From Phorcus lineatus (lineage: Eukaryota > Mollusca > Gastropoda > Trochida > Trochidae): a stretch of DNA of 64,000 nt. The stretch spans positions 24,122,960-24,186,959 of the forward strand of contig OV121084.1 in NCBI GenBank assembly GCA_921293015.1, read 5' to 3'. Each line of letters begins with the position of its first letter. The first letter of the stretch is position 1. This document shows positions 52,201 to 60,900 of this stretch, piece by piece. The position numbers and the translations under genes are program-made. A model generated the notes under the pieces. The model was not told the DNA's origin and ran no database searches. It saw nothing but the letters and a program-made list of their open reading frames with translations.

Positions 52201-55200
52201 ATCTTGTCCATTAATATTTGAGTTACATGATTTAGTATCAGAGTATTCTTCAACAGTTTCTTTCAGGATATCTTTGACTAAAGTACTGTATTCAGAGTGG
52301 AGTAAGAGAGAAGTATTAAATTTCCAATACCCCTTACCTCTTTCTTGGTTAATAGAATTTGATAAAGTTAGTGATATGGCTGAATGGTCAGATTTATAAC
52401 CTGGTAAGATATCAGAGTCCAAAGTTATGTCGAAAATATCTTGAGAGATAAGGAAAAAATCAAGTCTGGCCTGTTTCCTGGGATTCTTTTTCCACCATGT
52501 AAATTTTCTGTTATGTTTATTCATTTCCCTCCATACATCTATGAGATCATATTTTTCCAAATTTATTCTAACAACATCTCTTGCTTTTGGGTTATTTAAA
52601 TGTTTATAATTTTCTAAATCAATTGTTGGGTCTAAAACGAGATTCCAGTCACCCACAATGCATAAAGACTCATTGTCTAGAGAAAATATTTTTTCAAAAA
52701 GTTTGATATAGAAGTTAGGATCATCCTGGTTGGGGCCATACAAAGTTGTCAGTGTAAACCGTTTGTCTTCTACAGTTATGTCAGCAATAATAAAATTTCC
52801 ATCTTCGTCTTCAATAGTTCTGTGAATGGTTAGATCAACATTGTTATTAAACAGTATGGCTACTCCCCTAGCGTTTGATTTAAAAGGAGCTAAGATACAT
52901 TGGAGACCCCATTCATTTCTCATGAGATTTATATCATCTTTTGCCAAGTGGATGTCTTGTAAACAGATAATTGAATAATCTTTCTTTCTATAAACATTCA
53001 TAACTTCCCTTCTTTTAATCTTATCACCTAATCCTCTACAATTAGCTGAAATCAATTTAATTTTTTTAATATTATCCATAATAATGTGTTATTTGAAAAG
53101 TAAACATAACAAAAAATATGTTACAAGATAAGCGATCAAATCAAGGTGATGATAATCAATGAAAAGATAGAAGATCAAAAGGTATTTTATGCTTGTTGAG
53201 TTATCTTGGTGGTCAATGGCTTGATATTTCAGCATTGAATAGGCATAGGCATTCGATGGGTATGTAGTTTTTTGTGCAGGTAAGACTTGAACCGGATGGG
53301 AACCGGTATTTAAACTAAGGATGAAAAATAAAAATAAAAAAATAGACATTTAGGAGGAAAAAGTAAAAGAAAAGAAACCGGGGCATGCTCCCTATTTAAT
53401 ACAAAACAAATGAACAAAATAAAATTGAAAATTATTTTTTTATATTTGTTTTGTTTGGAGAAGTTAACAAAAACATCCTGAGGCACAAAAGTAATTAAAT
53501 ATTAAAAAAAGAGATTATAAGAATTATCAGAGTTATCAGCCTAAACTGATTTTGATCAAATTAATGAGTTTTTAAAATATAGATACTAGTTTGTAATGAG
53601 AGTATTTTATAATACCTTCCGCAACTTCAGCAGTTACTGTTATATAAGAAAACTGACTTAAAGGCTAAATTGTCCAAGTTGTTTCACTCCATTTTTCAGG
53701 AATATTAAAATGAAATAACCTCCTCTCGGTGAAAGGTACAATCACTAAAAACATCGTAGTCCTGAAATTTTTTTTTTCAAGAAGTACTAAAAAATAAATT
53801 ATATTCATGAAGCACAAATCTCTCAAACATGTTATAACTACATAGCAGAGTATTCATGTGCAAGAAAGAAACACTGGAATTTAAACAAAAAAATTAAAAC
53901 ACGAGACTCCGTCCCTGGACCCATCACACAGATCAACAAAAATATTTGCGAAATATTCACCGTTATCAAAGTCTTTTGGTGATAAAATTAGTTCAATGTC
54001 TCTTCAAGATTCGAGAAACAAAAAATATTTTAGATATAAAAGTATTCATTGTCGTGACAACATCTGGCAGTTATAGCACAGTGCATAGTGATGCAAGCGT
54101 TCGTAAAATATCATAGAAATATCAAAACTTCCCATATGGAAGCTGTGAAATAATAACTTCAATATTTGTTACAAAAGTTCGTACAAAAAAGATAGAAAAT
54201 AAGACTTTTGATATTGTCCTGCAGGAATATCAGAGTGCACTTACGGTTCACATATCACAAACCACGAAAAAAATTTATATTTCGAGTCCAGTCACAATTA
54301 AAGGATTTCACATTAATCACATTGACCAGAGGACACAGAAAAACTTTTCAAACGTCTTTCTTGAAGTTGGTGTTAAAATAAGTTCCATGTACCATAAATC
54401 ATGTGTAGATCTATATGGCCCGTGAGTGTTCATCGACATGTCAACCAAGGTTGAAGGTTGCAACACCGCGTGTCCATATGAACTGTACTGCAGTACATGG
54501 TGATGGAAGCGTTCGTAAAATATCCTAGAGATGTCAAAAACATGTCATAATCACTTCGATATTTTGTACACTATTTCACATAGAGAGTAAAAAATTAAAT
54601 CAGATTTAAAGTGTTAACCTGCAGGAATATCTGTGTACTTACGGTTCATAAATGAAAATCCGTGAATAGATATATTCCGAGTCGAGACACAAAATAGAAG
54701 ATTTCACATGTGATAGACACCTCACAAAAAAAAGCACTGTATTTCCAAGAGGAAATGACTAGTTATGGGTTTCTTCGATCAGGACCCATGGATCTTTTGC
54801 TGATTTTCTGCATTCCAGACGCAAGTTGATCCCCTTTTCGATTATCCTTGTCTGTACCTTGTCAGATTTCCTGCGTTCAAAGGCAAGGTTGGCCAACCTT
54901 CCTCGCTGTTTCTTTACGATAACTGGTAAATCAGTCCTGACACTTATCCTCTGCTCTCTCAGATTTTTAGAGTGACGAAGGGAGGCATTGAAAACACGCT
55001 GTTTGTCCGTGGACGAAAGGAAACGTACCGCAATAGGCTTCGGCATGTCCGCACGGAAATTGGCAGGGTCGGTGCTTGTCCTGTTTAGCCTGTGAATATT
55101 CTCGTATTGGAACTTGTCAACATCGTCCAACTGTAGAGACTTTGTGAAGAGATCATTAACAGCGCTGATAGGGTCGCGTTCGTCAGGAATTCCATAGATA

Positions 55201-56399
55201 AGCAAACTGTTCCTTCTGGAATAGGCTTCCTGCATAAGTAAGCTGCGCTTGACGAGTAGCAATTCCGTCTTCAGTTTCGAAATTTCCGTTCTGTTCTCCG
55301 TGATTCCGACTTCGTTGAACTGAATGCTTTTTATAATGTCTTCAAAGATAATTTATCTATAATGATGGCCCTGTGTAATTACTTAACTTCTGGACCAGAA
55401 CTGCTGTACCCCAAGTTAAATATCAAAGATAACTTATCTATAATAATGGCCCTGTGTAATTACTTAACTCCCTGGACCAGAACTGCTGTACCCCAAGTTA
55501 AATATCAAAGAAAGGTACCTTGCTCCGAGGGGATTTGTCCTTGAAAGTTAAAAATGACTTCTTCTTTGAAACCTGTTGACATTGGAAGCTAAGATTAATT
55601 GTGTTATTCTCATGTAGAACCGAAAATGTCACATCCTCAACCCTACTTGTAATTTCATCCTTAGAATATAGCTGATATAATACTGATAGGATTTTCCTGT
55701 GTTGTATCATAATATCAGATCATGAAATTATTTGTACAATTGAGTTGAGTGTAAGGTTTTAGGTATAGCCGTATATCACATATATGATGATTGTAGATAT
55801 GAAGGAATGTTTGGTGTCAGTTAAATGTATTGTTCATTCTGATTCCAGATATAGGAGATGGTCCACACCATGACACGTCCAGCTACGGTTCAGCTTCTCC
55901 TGTGAACCACCCCCCTAGCCCTACGTCCGGGGGGCTTGGGGATATGGACGGACTTCGGACGCATGAACTTACTGTGAATAGTTTGGACTCCATTAGCTTT
56001 ACATCAGACTTGGACAGCCATGGGTGGGATTACGAGCGCCACAGTTCCGAGGAGGAGCTTGGAGAGATAAACAATCGGGATGGAGTCCCAGAGAAGAGGA
56101 AGTGGTCTCAGGCAAACCGAGGAAGTGTCGGGGACAGTGCTGGGTCTTCGGACGAGGAAGTGCGAGAACTTCTCAAACCACAGCCCGTTGTGTTCAGTTC
56201 GTCACCACCAAGGGGTGTTCCCAAACTTCACACCTCCCCCCCTGCTAAGTTTTTCCTTACCAATGTCAGCCCTAAAGCTGTTGTTGCCGCAATCTCTCCA
56301 CGGAAACGTCATCGTCAGCTGTCTACCTCCGATTGTGCAACTGATCTGGATCCGAAGACTGTGATCCAGAGGCCATGCCTGGACTTTGAGAAGATGCAG
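38918..56399 (+). CDS. FAM53-like (Simplet-like) nuclear protein, first three coding exons; 3' end outside window
   Basis: Coding exons are 38918-38986, 39871-39940 and 55849-56399. Donors are GTAGGC, GTGAGT and GTGAGT; acceptors TGTGCAG and GATTCCAG. They join in frame (phases 0, 1, 0) to 230 codons that stay open at the last donor. The N-terminus MLRFLTQKLKSQSINEV matches the start of FAM53 proteins as I know them (MVTLITEKLQSQSLDDL in a vertebrate member), and its ATG has G at -3, so I prefer it over the in-frame ATG at 38903. The 70-nt exon encodes an acidic stretch (TDDDRDSGTESDDEN). The third exon is Ser/Pro-rich and ends with SPRKRHRQLS and RPCLDFEKMQ, resembling the KRHCRSLS and RPSLDFxKM motifs of FAM53. 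Vertebrate FAM53B (Simplet) promotes nuclear localisation of beta-catenin; that role here is inference. Further exons lie beyond the window. The 15.9-kb intron contains two minisatellites and an antisense LINE. Confidence 0.6.
38987..39870 (+). other. Intron between FAM53-like coding exons 1 and 2
   Basis: Starts GTAGGC and ends TTTTTCTCTGTGCAG. Phase 0. No other feature recognised inside. Confidence 0.55.
39941..41960 (+). other. First part of the 15.9-kb FAM53-like intron
   Basis: Begins GTGAGTG. Contains a purine-rich (GAGA) zone at about 40500-40760 and no recognisable exon. Confidence 0.5.
41961..42480. repeat. 105-bp minisatellite, 5 copies
   Basis: Units start at 41961, 42066, 42171, 42276 and 42381, exactly 105 bp apart. 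Each begins TGCTTTGCC(C/T)GTGTAATAC and contains GTATTGTTTTCACCTTCATC and GTGACATCA. The copies differ at a handful of sites; the last copy lacks a few bases near its end. 105 is a multiple of three, but stops interrupt every frame I followed across the array. Confidence 0.95.
42745..42840 (-). repeat. Possible tRNA-derived SINE head
   Basis: On the minus strand there is a perfect T-arm-like hairpin GTGGG-TTTAAAT-CCCAC (plus 42752-42768), matching a degenerate Pol III B box. About 50 bases upstream is an A-box-like TGAGTTGGTAA. No full cloverleaf can be built. A tRNA-derived SINE or tRNA pseudogene is possible; no tail or duplication was identified. Confidence 0.3.
42841..48180 (+). other. 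Middle of the 15.9-kb FAM53-like intron
   Basis: No exon with splice sites recognised. A 14-base C-run lies at about 44379. A 191-codon minus-strand frame at 45602-46177 has no recognisable domain and is treated as chance. Confidence 0.45.
48181..49170. repeat. 81/82-bp minisatellite, 12 copies left of the LINE
   Basis: Twelve near-identical units each contain ATGGCCCTGTGTAATTACTT and ACTGCTGTACCCCAAGTTAA. Units with CTCCTGG are 81 bp and units with CTCCCTGG are 82 bp. Two further units continue after the LINE at 55343-55511, so the array had about 14 copies before it was split. 81-bp units are 27 codons and keep an accidental open frame; 82-bp units break it. Confidence 0.95.
49158..49170. 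repeat. Target-site duplication, left copy
   Basis: TCAAAGATAATTT here is identical to 55342-55354 and is part of the minisatellite unit. Its last T residues merge with the LINE tail. Confidence 0.85.
49294..53079 (-). CDS. L1-like ORF2 protein: AP-type endonuclease and reverse transcriptase, 1261 aa, intact
   Basis: Residues 1-240 form an exonuclease-endonuclease-phosphatase domain. Seen residues are N13 (SANCRGL), D42 (CLQDIH, where most relatives have Glu), D144 and N146 (VGDWN), D207 (RLDFFL) and S230-D231-H232. The RT domain follows with NWRPITLLNAVYKIIS, GFIPGRTISENTRLLYDI, LLIDFEKAFDTV (first catalytic Asp), RGCRQGDPLSPYLFLFVAEI and QYADDAQLFLDG (YADD at residues 718-721). The C-terminal part carries a knuckle CNFCNDAPESICHVYWEC near residue 1140. 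Length and domain order fit the L1/Tx1 group. It nicks target DNA and copies the element RNA at the nick. No stop or frameshift; the start ATG at 53079 opens directly into the endonuclease fold. Confidence 0.95.
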   Translation of the reverse strand: MDNIKKIKLISANCRGLGDKIKRREVMNVYRKKDYSIICLQDIHLAKDDINLMRNEWGLQCILAPFKSNARGVAILFNNNVDLTIHRTIEDEDGNFIIADITVEDKRFTLTTLYGPNQDDPNFYIKLFEKIFSLDNESLCIVGDWNLVLDPTIDLENYKHLNNPKARDVVRINLEKYDLIDVWREMNKHNRKFTWWKKNPRKQARLDFFLISQDIFDITLDSDILPGYKSDHSAISLTLSNSINQERGKGYWKFNTSLLLHSEYSTLVKDILKETVEEYSDTKSCNSNINGQDDKVKLTISDNLFLETFLMKVRGKTISYASFLKKDKKNKTIELDEKIKECEDNIRQDFQNMSESMLSELTKYKTELEQIKEEELRGIQIRNRIRWYEEGEKPTKYFCNLENRNYISKAINKIVTDKNEEITDSNSILDQLKYFYKKLYSLNNDLEVDITLDNVVTPTLNYELREELEKDINMEEITFAVRNMKNNKSPGIDGFPIDFFKFFWNDLKGWILRFVKEVFVKSELSFTMKRGVITCIPKANKDRTRLKNWRPITLLNAVYKIISTCITNRLKKTLDLLIHGNQTGFIPGRTISENTRLLYDIMFETKARNFSGLLLLIDFEKAFDTVSKDFINRALNKFGFGPQIIQWINILTYQTSSCVIQNGHLSDFFNNERGCRQGDPLSPYLFLFVAEILGCMIRNNDRIKGIILDGKEYKLGQYADDAQLFLDGTEDSLYAAINTLNTFYKMSGLKINLDKTKAIWIGSMAGSKQGICTDLKIEWHNGEFEVLGIKFTPNLADLWVINTKKKLEEINRLLATWRKRNLTLIGKITVIKSLALSKLVHIFSSLPNPQNDFIYSLEQIFFKFIWNDKQDKIKRTTLKRLKSEGGLGMVDLKTFMEALRLSTLRLYCKKSTDCNPSSIPYDDILKYGANIGTILHTKNPFWKDVIDAWTKYCKTLNAERDNIDDLLAEPLWLNHNFKDPYHVIRNWANNGILTIKDLCDDQGFISFDKLQSKYKIRGTILDYNYLLHILPTEWKYFIKCRNNIPIYNFFTSMYQRNVLKSTKGSRFFYDKLISKKKKLDICNKWETIFKDSKFDWDNIFNVYRRGMKDVKLIDFQYRFLLRVIFTKRELLRMHLVDNDMCNFCNDAPESICHVYWECSVTQKFWNDLEIWINNYQQPKITISKFIIWFVTSNNNGLINQIIVSAKKFINLCNIKKSIPNFNNYKKVLSDIFSVEKFISQRNNEISKFNKKWKSLIPIFKN
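53080..54758 (-). other. Long inter-ORF region of the L1-like element with an internal degenerate duplication
   Basis: About 1.7 kb between ORF1 and ORF2 without a convincing coding frame; an 86-codon hydrophobic frame at 53089-53349 is probably chance. Two similar blocks are offset by about 400-412 bp: AAGCGTTCGTAAAATATC at 54095 and 54507, and CCTGCAGGAATATC at 54218 and 54618 with ACTTACGGTTCA after each. Mammalian L1 has only a very short spacer here. Role unknown. Confidence 0.7.
54759..55341 (-). CDS. L1-like ORF1 protein, N-terminally truncated (RRM and C-terminal domain)
   Basis: The frame is open from the 5' junction at 55341 to the stop at 54759. The first visible residues (IIKSIQFNEV, ENRTEISKLKTELLLVKRSL) look like the end of a coiled coil. 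Then comes an RRM-like domain with RRNSLLIYGIPDERD and ENIHRLNR, followed by KPIAVRFLSSTDKQRVF and a basic C-terminal domain with RGRLANLAFERRK. This is the architecture of L1 ORF1p (transposase_22 family), an RNA-binding chaperone of the retrotransposon particle. The N-terminus and most of the coiled coil are lost by 5' truncation. An internal start around 55262 exists but would not give a complete protein. Confidence 0.85.
55342..55354. repeat. Target-site duplication, right copy
   Basis: TCAAAGATAATTT, identical to 49158-49170; the minisatellite unit continues directly into TATCTATAATGATGGCC. Confidence 0.85.
55343..55511. repeat. Minisatellite remainder, 2 copies right of the LINE
   Basis: Two further units of the 81/82-bp repeat, ending where the unit diverges after AAATATCAAAGA. 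Confidence 0.95.
55512..55848 (+). other. Last part of the 15.9-kb FAM53-like intron
   Basis: Non-coding DNA ending in the acceptor TTCATTCTGATTCCAG at 55848. No other feature. Confidence 0.5.
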
Positions 56400-57161
56400 G
56401 TGAGTGTCTTGAAGGTCATCTAGTTCACTGTCGGGGCAGTGTACAAAAAGGTTATATTTTGTGACACCTTCTCAAACTCAATGTCAATCAAAGTATAGAC
56501 ACTTGCTAAGTTGATGATATTTCATACAAACAGGTTGGGCTTGCTGACCTTGCTGGCCTTTGAAATTGGCAGAATTTGGCTTGTGGACAGACATCTATTA
56601 ATTTTTTTATCACAAGGTAAAGATAAAATGTGATCTAAAGGTTTATTTGCATAGGTTTTGTAAGGGACACCAAAACTGATTTTCCACAAACTCTGACTAG
56701 TATTATCTCAAAAAACAACCCATCCAAAACATGCAAGCCATCAAATAGCAGGTTGACAATTGATGTCTGTATAAAGTCAAGTGAACATCAGAAAATATTG
56801 CAGCTTGTATTTTAAACCATCAGTGCAAAGAGTTTGCAGGTAATTTATTGCAGGAATTTCAATGTAGATAATGCATTTTACAATACATGTCACGCCATTG
56901 GAGAAGTATGATTTTTGAAATCAATGAAGTTAGAGTTAGTTTGTGTCACACAATAGGAATGGTTCTTGAATTTCAGATCTACATGATTTATACTTCCTTG
57001 AGTGGGAAACACAAACATCATGATTTAAGGTACCGGTAGATTCCATCACTGACAATAGTGAGTTGTTGAGTCAGTTAGAGGGACTGGGATAACACATTTA
57101 TATTAGATGTTGTCAGTAAGTGAAGATTCTCACTCCTCTGACTCATAAAGGACTCCATGCT

Positions 57162-57939
57162 CAGAGCTCCAGATAAGCTGCGTATTTGTGTATTTTACTC
57201 AGAAGAAAAGTCAACATACGCAAGAAAATTAAATTGTCTGCGTAATGAAAATCACTAAAAATCTACGTTTACGCTTCTCAAAAATTAGCAATGCGTATTT
57301 ACCCAATACATAAAAGTTATAATGCGTATTGTGTCATTAACAAAAATCAAAATAGTTACGTGAAAATCTCAACTTTAAGTTACTGGTAATATGCAAAAGT
57401 CTTTTTACATTGTAAACATCTACTCCGAGTAATGCTTTGAGCAAAGCGGCTTCTCTTTCTACTCTGTGGTATAGTTGTAGAATATAATGATGGCATTTCA
57501 TTATGAAGATGATGCAAGAAAAAATAACGAGAGTTGCTGGTAAAAAAGAAATAAAACCGGTCAGGGATATTCGCAAGCGTGTTTAGATTAATTTATTATT
57601 GGTAACAATTACATATCAATGCTGACTCAGTTAATAAATACTCTGACGTTTTGCCGTACAAGTTTTCAATCAGTTGCCTTTGAAAAGAAATTTCATCATT
57701 TTGCACACATCTAATATGTTCTGGTATTACTGATCATTTACAAACAGAAAGTAGGCTTTTCCCATATCTCTTTAAAGAAATAACATGTTTAAGTTTTTTA
57801 CGTATGAAATGAATACCCAGATTTCGAAAAAATGGTGGGTATCAAAAAGTATGAATACCCATTTGATATTTGAAATACCCACTCAGTTATAAAAATCTGG
57901 GTATCATACCCACATAGCCAAAAGCTTATCTGAGCTCTG
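57162..57939. mobile_element. Non-autonomous DNA transposon with hAT-like termini
   Basis: Terminal inverted repeats CAGAGCTCCAGATAAGCT (57162-57179) and AGCTTATCTGAGCTCTG (57923-57939) differ by one base. They are flanked on both sides by CCATGCT (57155-57161 and 57940-57946), a 7-bp direct repeat consistent with a target-site duplication. Ends beginning CAGAG and a duplication of about 8 bp are typical of hAT elements. The 0.74-kb interior has no transposase. It contains repeated short motifs (GCGTAT/ACGC in the left part, ATACCCA in the right part). Confidence 0.65.
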
Positions 57940-60900
57940 CCATGCTTTTAGTGGAAAGCATCACCATGTTGTATGTTGAATTTGGATTCCAATTAAACAC
58001 AGTTACATGGCAGACCCAAGAGCATGGGTTGTTTCCCACTGAAAATAAAAGCCATAGCTTGTGTATCTGATTTGTTCCCTGATCTTGATGTGATGCTTAC
58101 CATAGCAGTCATGCATGTGTGGTGTTTGATATAAGTGTTGCTGTAAGCAGCCTAATGACTGACATACCAGGCTGTTGCAGACCTGGCAATATTGAGTTTA
58201 TTCAGTGTTGTTCAGGCATGTCAACATTGACACTTTATGGCTGTTTTCTGATAAGCATGTCCACGGTTCCGACCCCAACCTTCAAAGAAGCTAAACAGCA
58301 CTTTAAGTCACTTGCTCGGAAAGTGTTTGTACATTAGTTTACGTCTGAGCCTGTTTCATCCAGGTCTGTATAGCCGACAAATAAAACGTGCCAGCTACAA
58401 ACCCGTGATTAGCCGGGGTAGGTGAGCACTGGCAACCATTTGTACCCAGGTGTCGGGCTTCACAGAATGGGGGGTTCGCTCTGGACTTTGTTCTCCCACA
58501 CTCCCCGGATTACCCTGATCAGAGGGTCAATTTCTGGTTAGAGAAACATGAAAACTGCTTTGTATCCCTCGTGTTGTAGGGTCACTCAACCCTTCAACTT
58601 GTTGCTTCTTCACTGAAGAGTCTACCAAAAGAAGATTATGTTTTTTCACATTCTTTTCAGTCTTATAAATCCACTGTACATAGGGAAATAGAAAATACTG
58701 GTTTCTGAATATACTGAATAAGAAAGAATATAATATCTTTTTATTTCAAAGCTTGGATTGATGAATTTATTCAATTGTTTCACATGTTAAATACCTTTTG
58801 TTTTGATAATGATTTTGTAATGAATAATGTATAATTGATCAATAGTTCTTATGACATACCAATATTTATTCATCTGATATCATGCTGGTTTTTGACATAA
58901 TAACCGATTGGTATTAAATATTCATCAGTTGCAAAGAGTATGTGCACTATAAAAAGTCCCATAAAAAACTTGTTTATTAAAAGTATGGAAGTAATTAGTA
59001 TGAGAAAGAGGTTTTTATGATGTGATAAAATGGATATTATAAGCTCTGAGGCATGATAAAGTTACTGCTGTTTGATTAGAATAATCTCTACTAAATGGTC
59101 CCTGGCCAGAATAGTGAAAATATTTACTTTAATACATGCCATTTTCATGTATATACTTGATATAGAACAAACAATGAGATTTAAACTGACTATAATTATC
59201 AAATTTTCAAATTATCAAAGTTTGATTGTAGCAATTTGCAAGTCAATCATGAGGCTTAAAGTGATTTAAGTGTCAAAAAGAGATGTAATTTGCGGACAAA
59301 CAACATGAAACATGATCTTCATGATGAAATACTGATCTTTAAGTGCTTATCTTTGTGTTAAATGAAAATAAATATTCCATTCTTAGGATAACAGTATTTG
59401 ATTGAAAGGAAATCTGGATCTCAATTACCTTGAAGGAAATCAATATTTGTCAATTATTGTGCAAACTAATAGGGACACAAACACTCCTCGGGTAAGGTGA
59501 AATATGCTGTGTCTGCACTCTGCACCATGTGACCCCCATCATGAAATAATGTTTTTTCTCTTAAAGGTCAAACCAAATTTGGGAGTATTTAGGATCTAAC
59601 TATTCATAGCCACAGTATTGCACACAGCTGTTCGAATCGTTTAATGGCCGAACAAACATAGTTATGAACTTAAGGGAACCTACCCACAATACGTTGTTTG
59701 ATTTTCTTGATGGATTCGGTAACGTGTTTGCATTACTTTCCTCAATCAATAAAGGCTTCCATTATTTGTCTAAAAACATTTATCAATTTAACAGTGACTT
59801 GATTTTTAGATTTCAGTTTTAAAGTGGTTGCTTATAATCAAAACATTTCGAAAGCAGTAATTATAACTAAGTTTGTGATATGGAATTTTGATGTTCAGTT
59901 GTCTTGTTAGGAAACAGAAGTCATCTTTATTATTTATATCATTTTGATTGTTGACAACTAATCATTAGGATTAATTTAAAGATTAATAATTCAAAAGCAA
60001 TTAGGTGCAAGGTATATCAAATATAAATCCACAATTAGCCTGTTTATAATTATTTGCAGTTTTCGTAGATAAGAGAAAAAGAAAAGGGCAAAAATGTTAA
60101 GATTTGCCTTGTTGAAAGTAAACGTTTTCAAAATTTGAGATTTCTGTCCATGGAATATCAGACCACCTCATTTCAAATGCAAAAACTAAGGATTTTCTTT
60201 ATTTTCTAGATATAAGAGGGGATTCTGCAAGTCTAGTACGTAGAGCTTATATTGACATCCATTGATTGATGAAAGTTTGAGTTGGACTCCTTTACATGCT
60301 TTGTCAATTCAGTTAGAAACACTTGAAGCCGGAAACAAGGTATTGGGCTTAGCCGTCACCTGATAACGGGACCCTAAGTGTTTGTTTACCTGCCTCATAT
60401 CCCCCTTTTATAGGGTCTCGCTCTACCTGGCTGTACATGATACAAGGTATATCAGTGGTGTATAGCCAGGCATCTACTTACCTGTGTTTGAGCTATTCTA
60501 TACATCGAGAACTTAGCTGTGCTTGTAGAAATTATTTTTATTAGAAAGCATTTGTTTTTCTTTGGAAACTCAACCTTGTATCATACTGGGATATTTTGTG
60601 AAGTATGCTAGTAGATTGTCTCTTGTACCTAGAAAAGGTGTGTTGATAACAGGATAGCTGAATACAAATGCAAATATATAAAAATTCTTTTCAAAATTCA
60701 AGCTTTGTATATGCTAATTTTGAAATCGAAGAAAAAACTTCTTCAATGGCTTTACGATATAAATAAGATGAAAGTATATACAGATAAGTGTTTATTTATT
60801 CTGGCATGGATAGTTTGTTCAAAGTAAAATTTATTTTGATACAATGAGGCATTAATTCTTCTACTCTTCAGAGTTTGACAACCACTGTTAAACTAACTTC

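Larger units (their letters stand above)
49171..55341 (-). mobile_element. Young L1-like non-LTR retrotransposon, 5'-truncated in ORF1, inserted in the minisatellite
   Basis: The element runs on the minus strand from 55341 to a poly(A) tail that appears as a T-run at 49168-49198 (31 nt). It is flanked by 13-bp duplications (49158-49170 and 55342-55354), and the same minisatellite resumes on both sides. This is a clean target-primed insertion. Order in element sense: partial ORF1, a roughly 1.7-kb inter-ORF region, intact ORF2, a roughly 90-bp 3' UTR, tail. ORF1 is open up to the 5' junction with no start codon that fits a full protein, so the copy is 5'-truncated. It lies antisense in an intron of the FAM53-like gene. 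The uninterrupted ORF2, long tail and perfect duplication indicate recent mobility of this family. Confidence 0.95.

Noticed and set aside
53089..53349. 86-codon hydrophobic minus-strand frame just upstream of ORF2
   Set aside because: Very AT-rich, no resemblance to a known LINE protein; likely part of the non-coding inter-ORF region.
58119..58337. 72-codon plus-strand frame in the last intron, considered as the next FAM53-like exon
   Set aside because: No acceptor/donor pair in the right phase and no match to the expected C-terminal FAM53 sequence.
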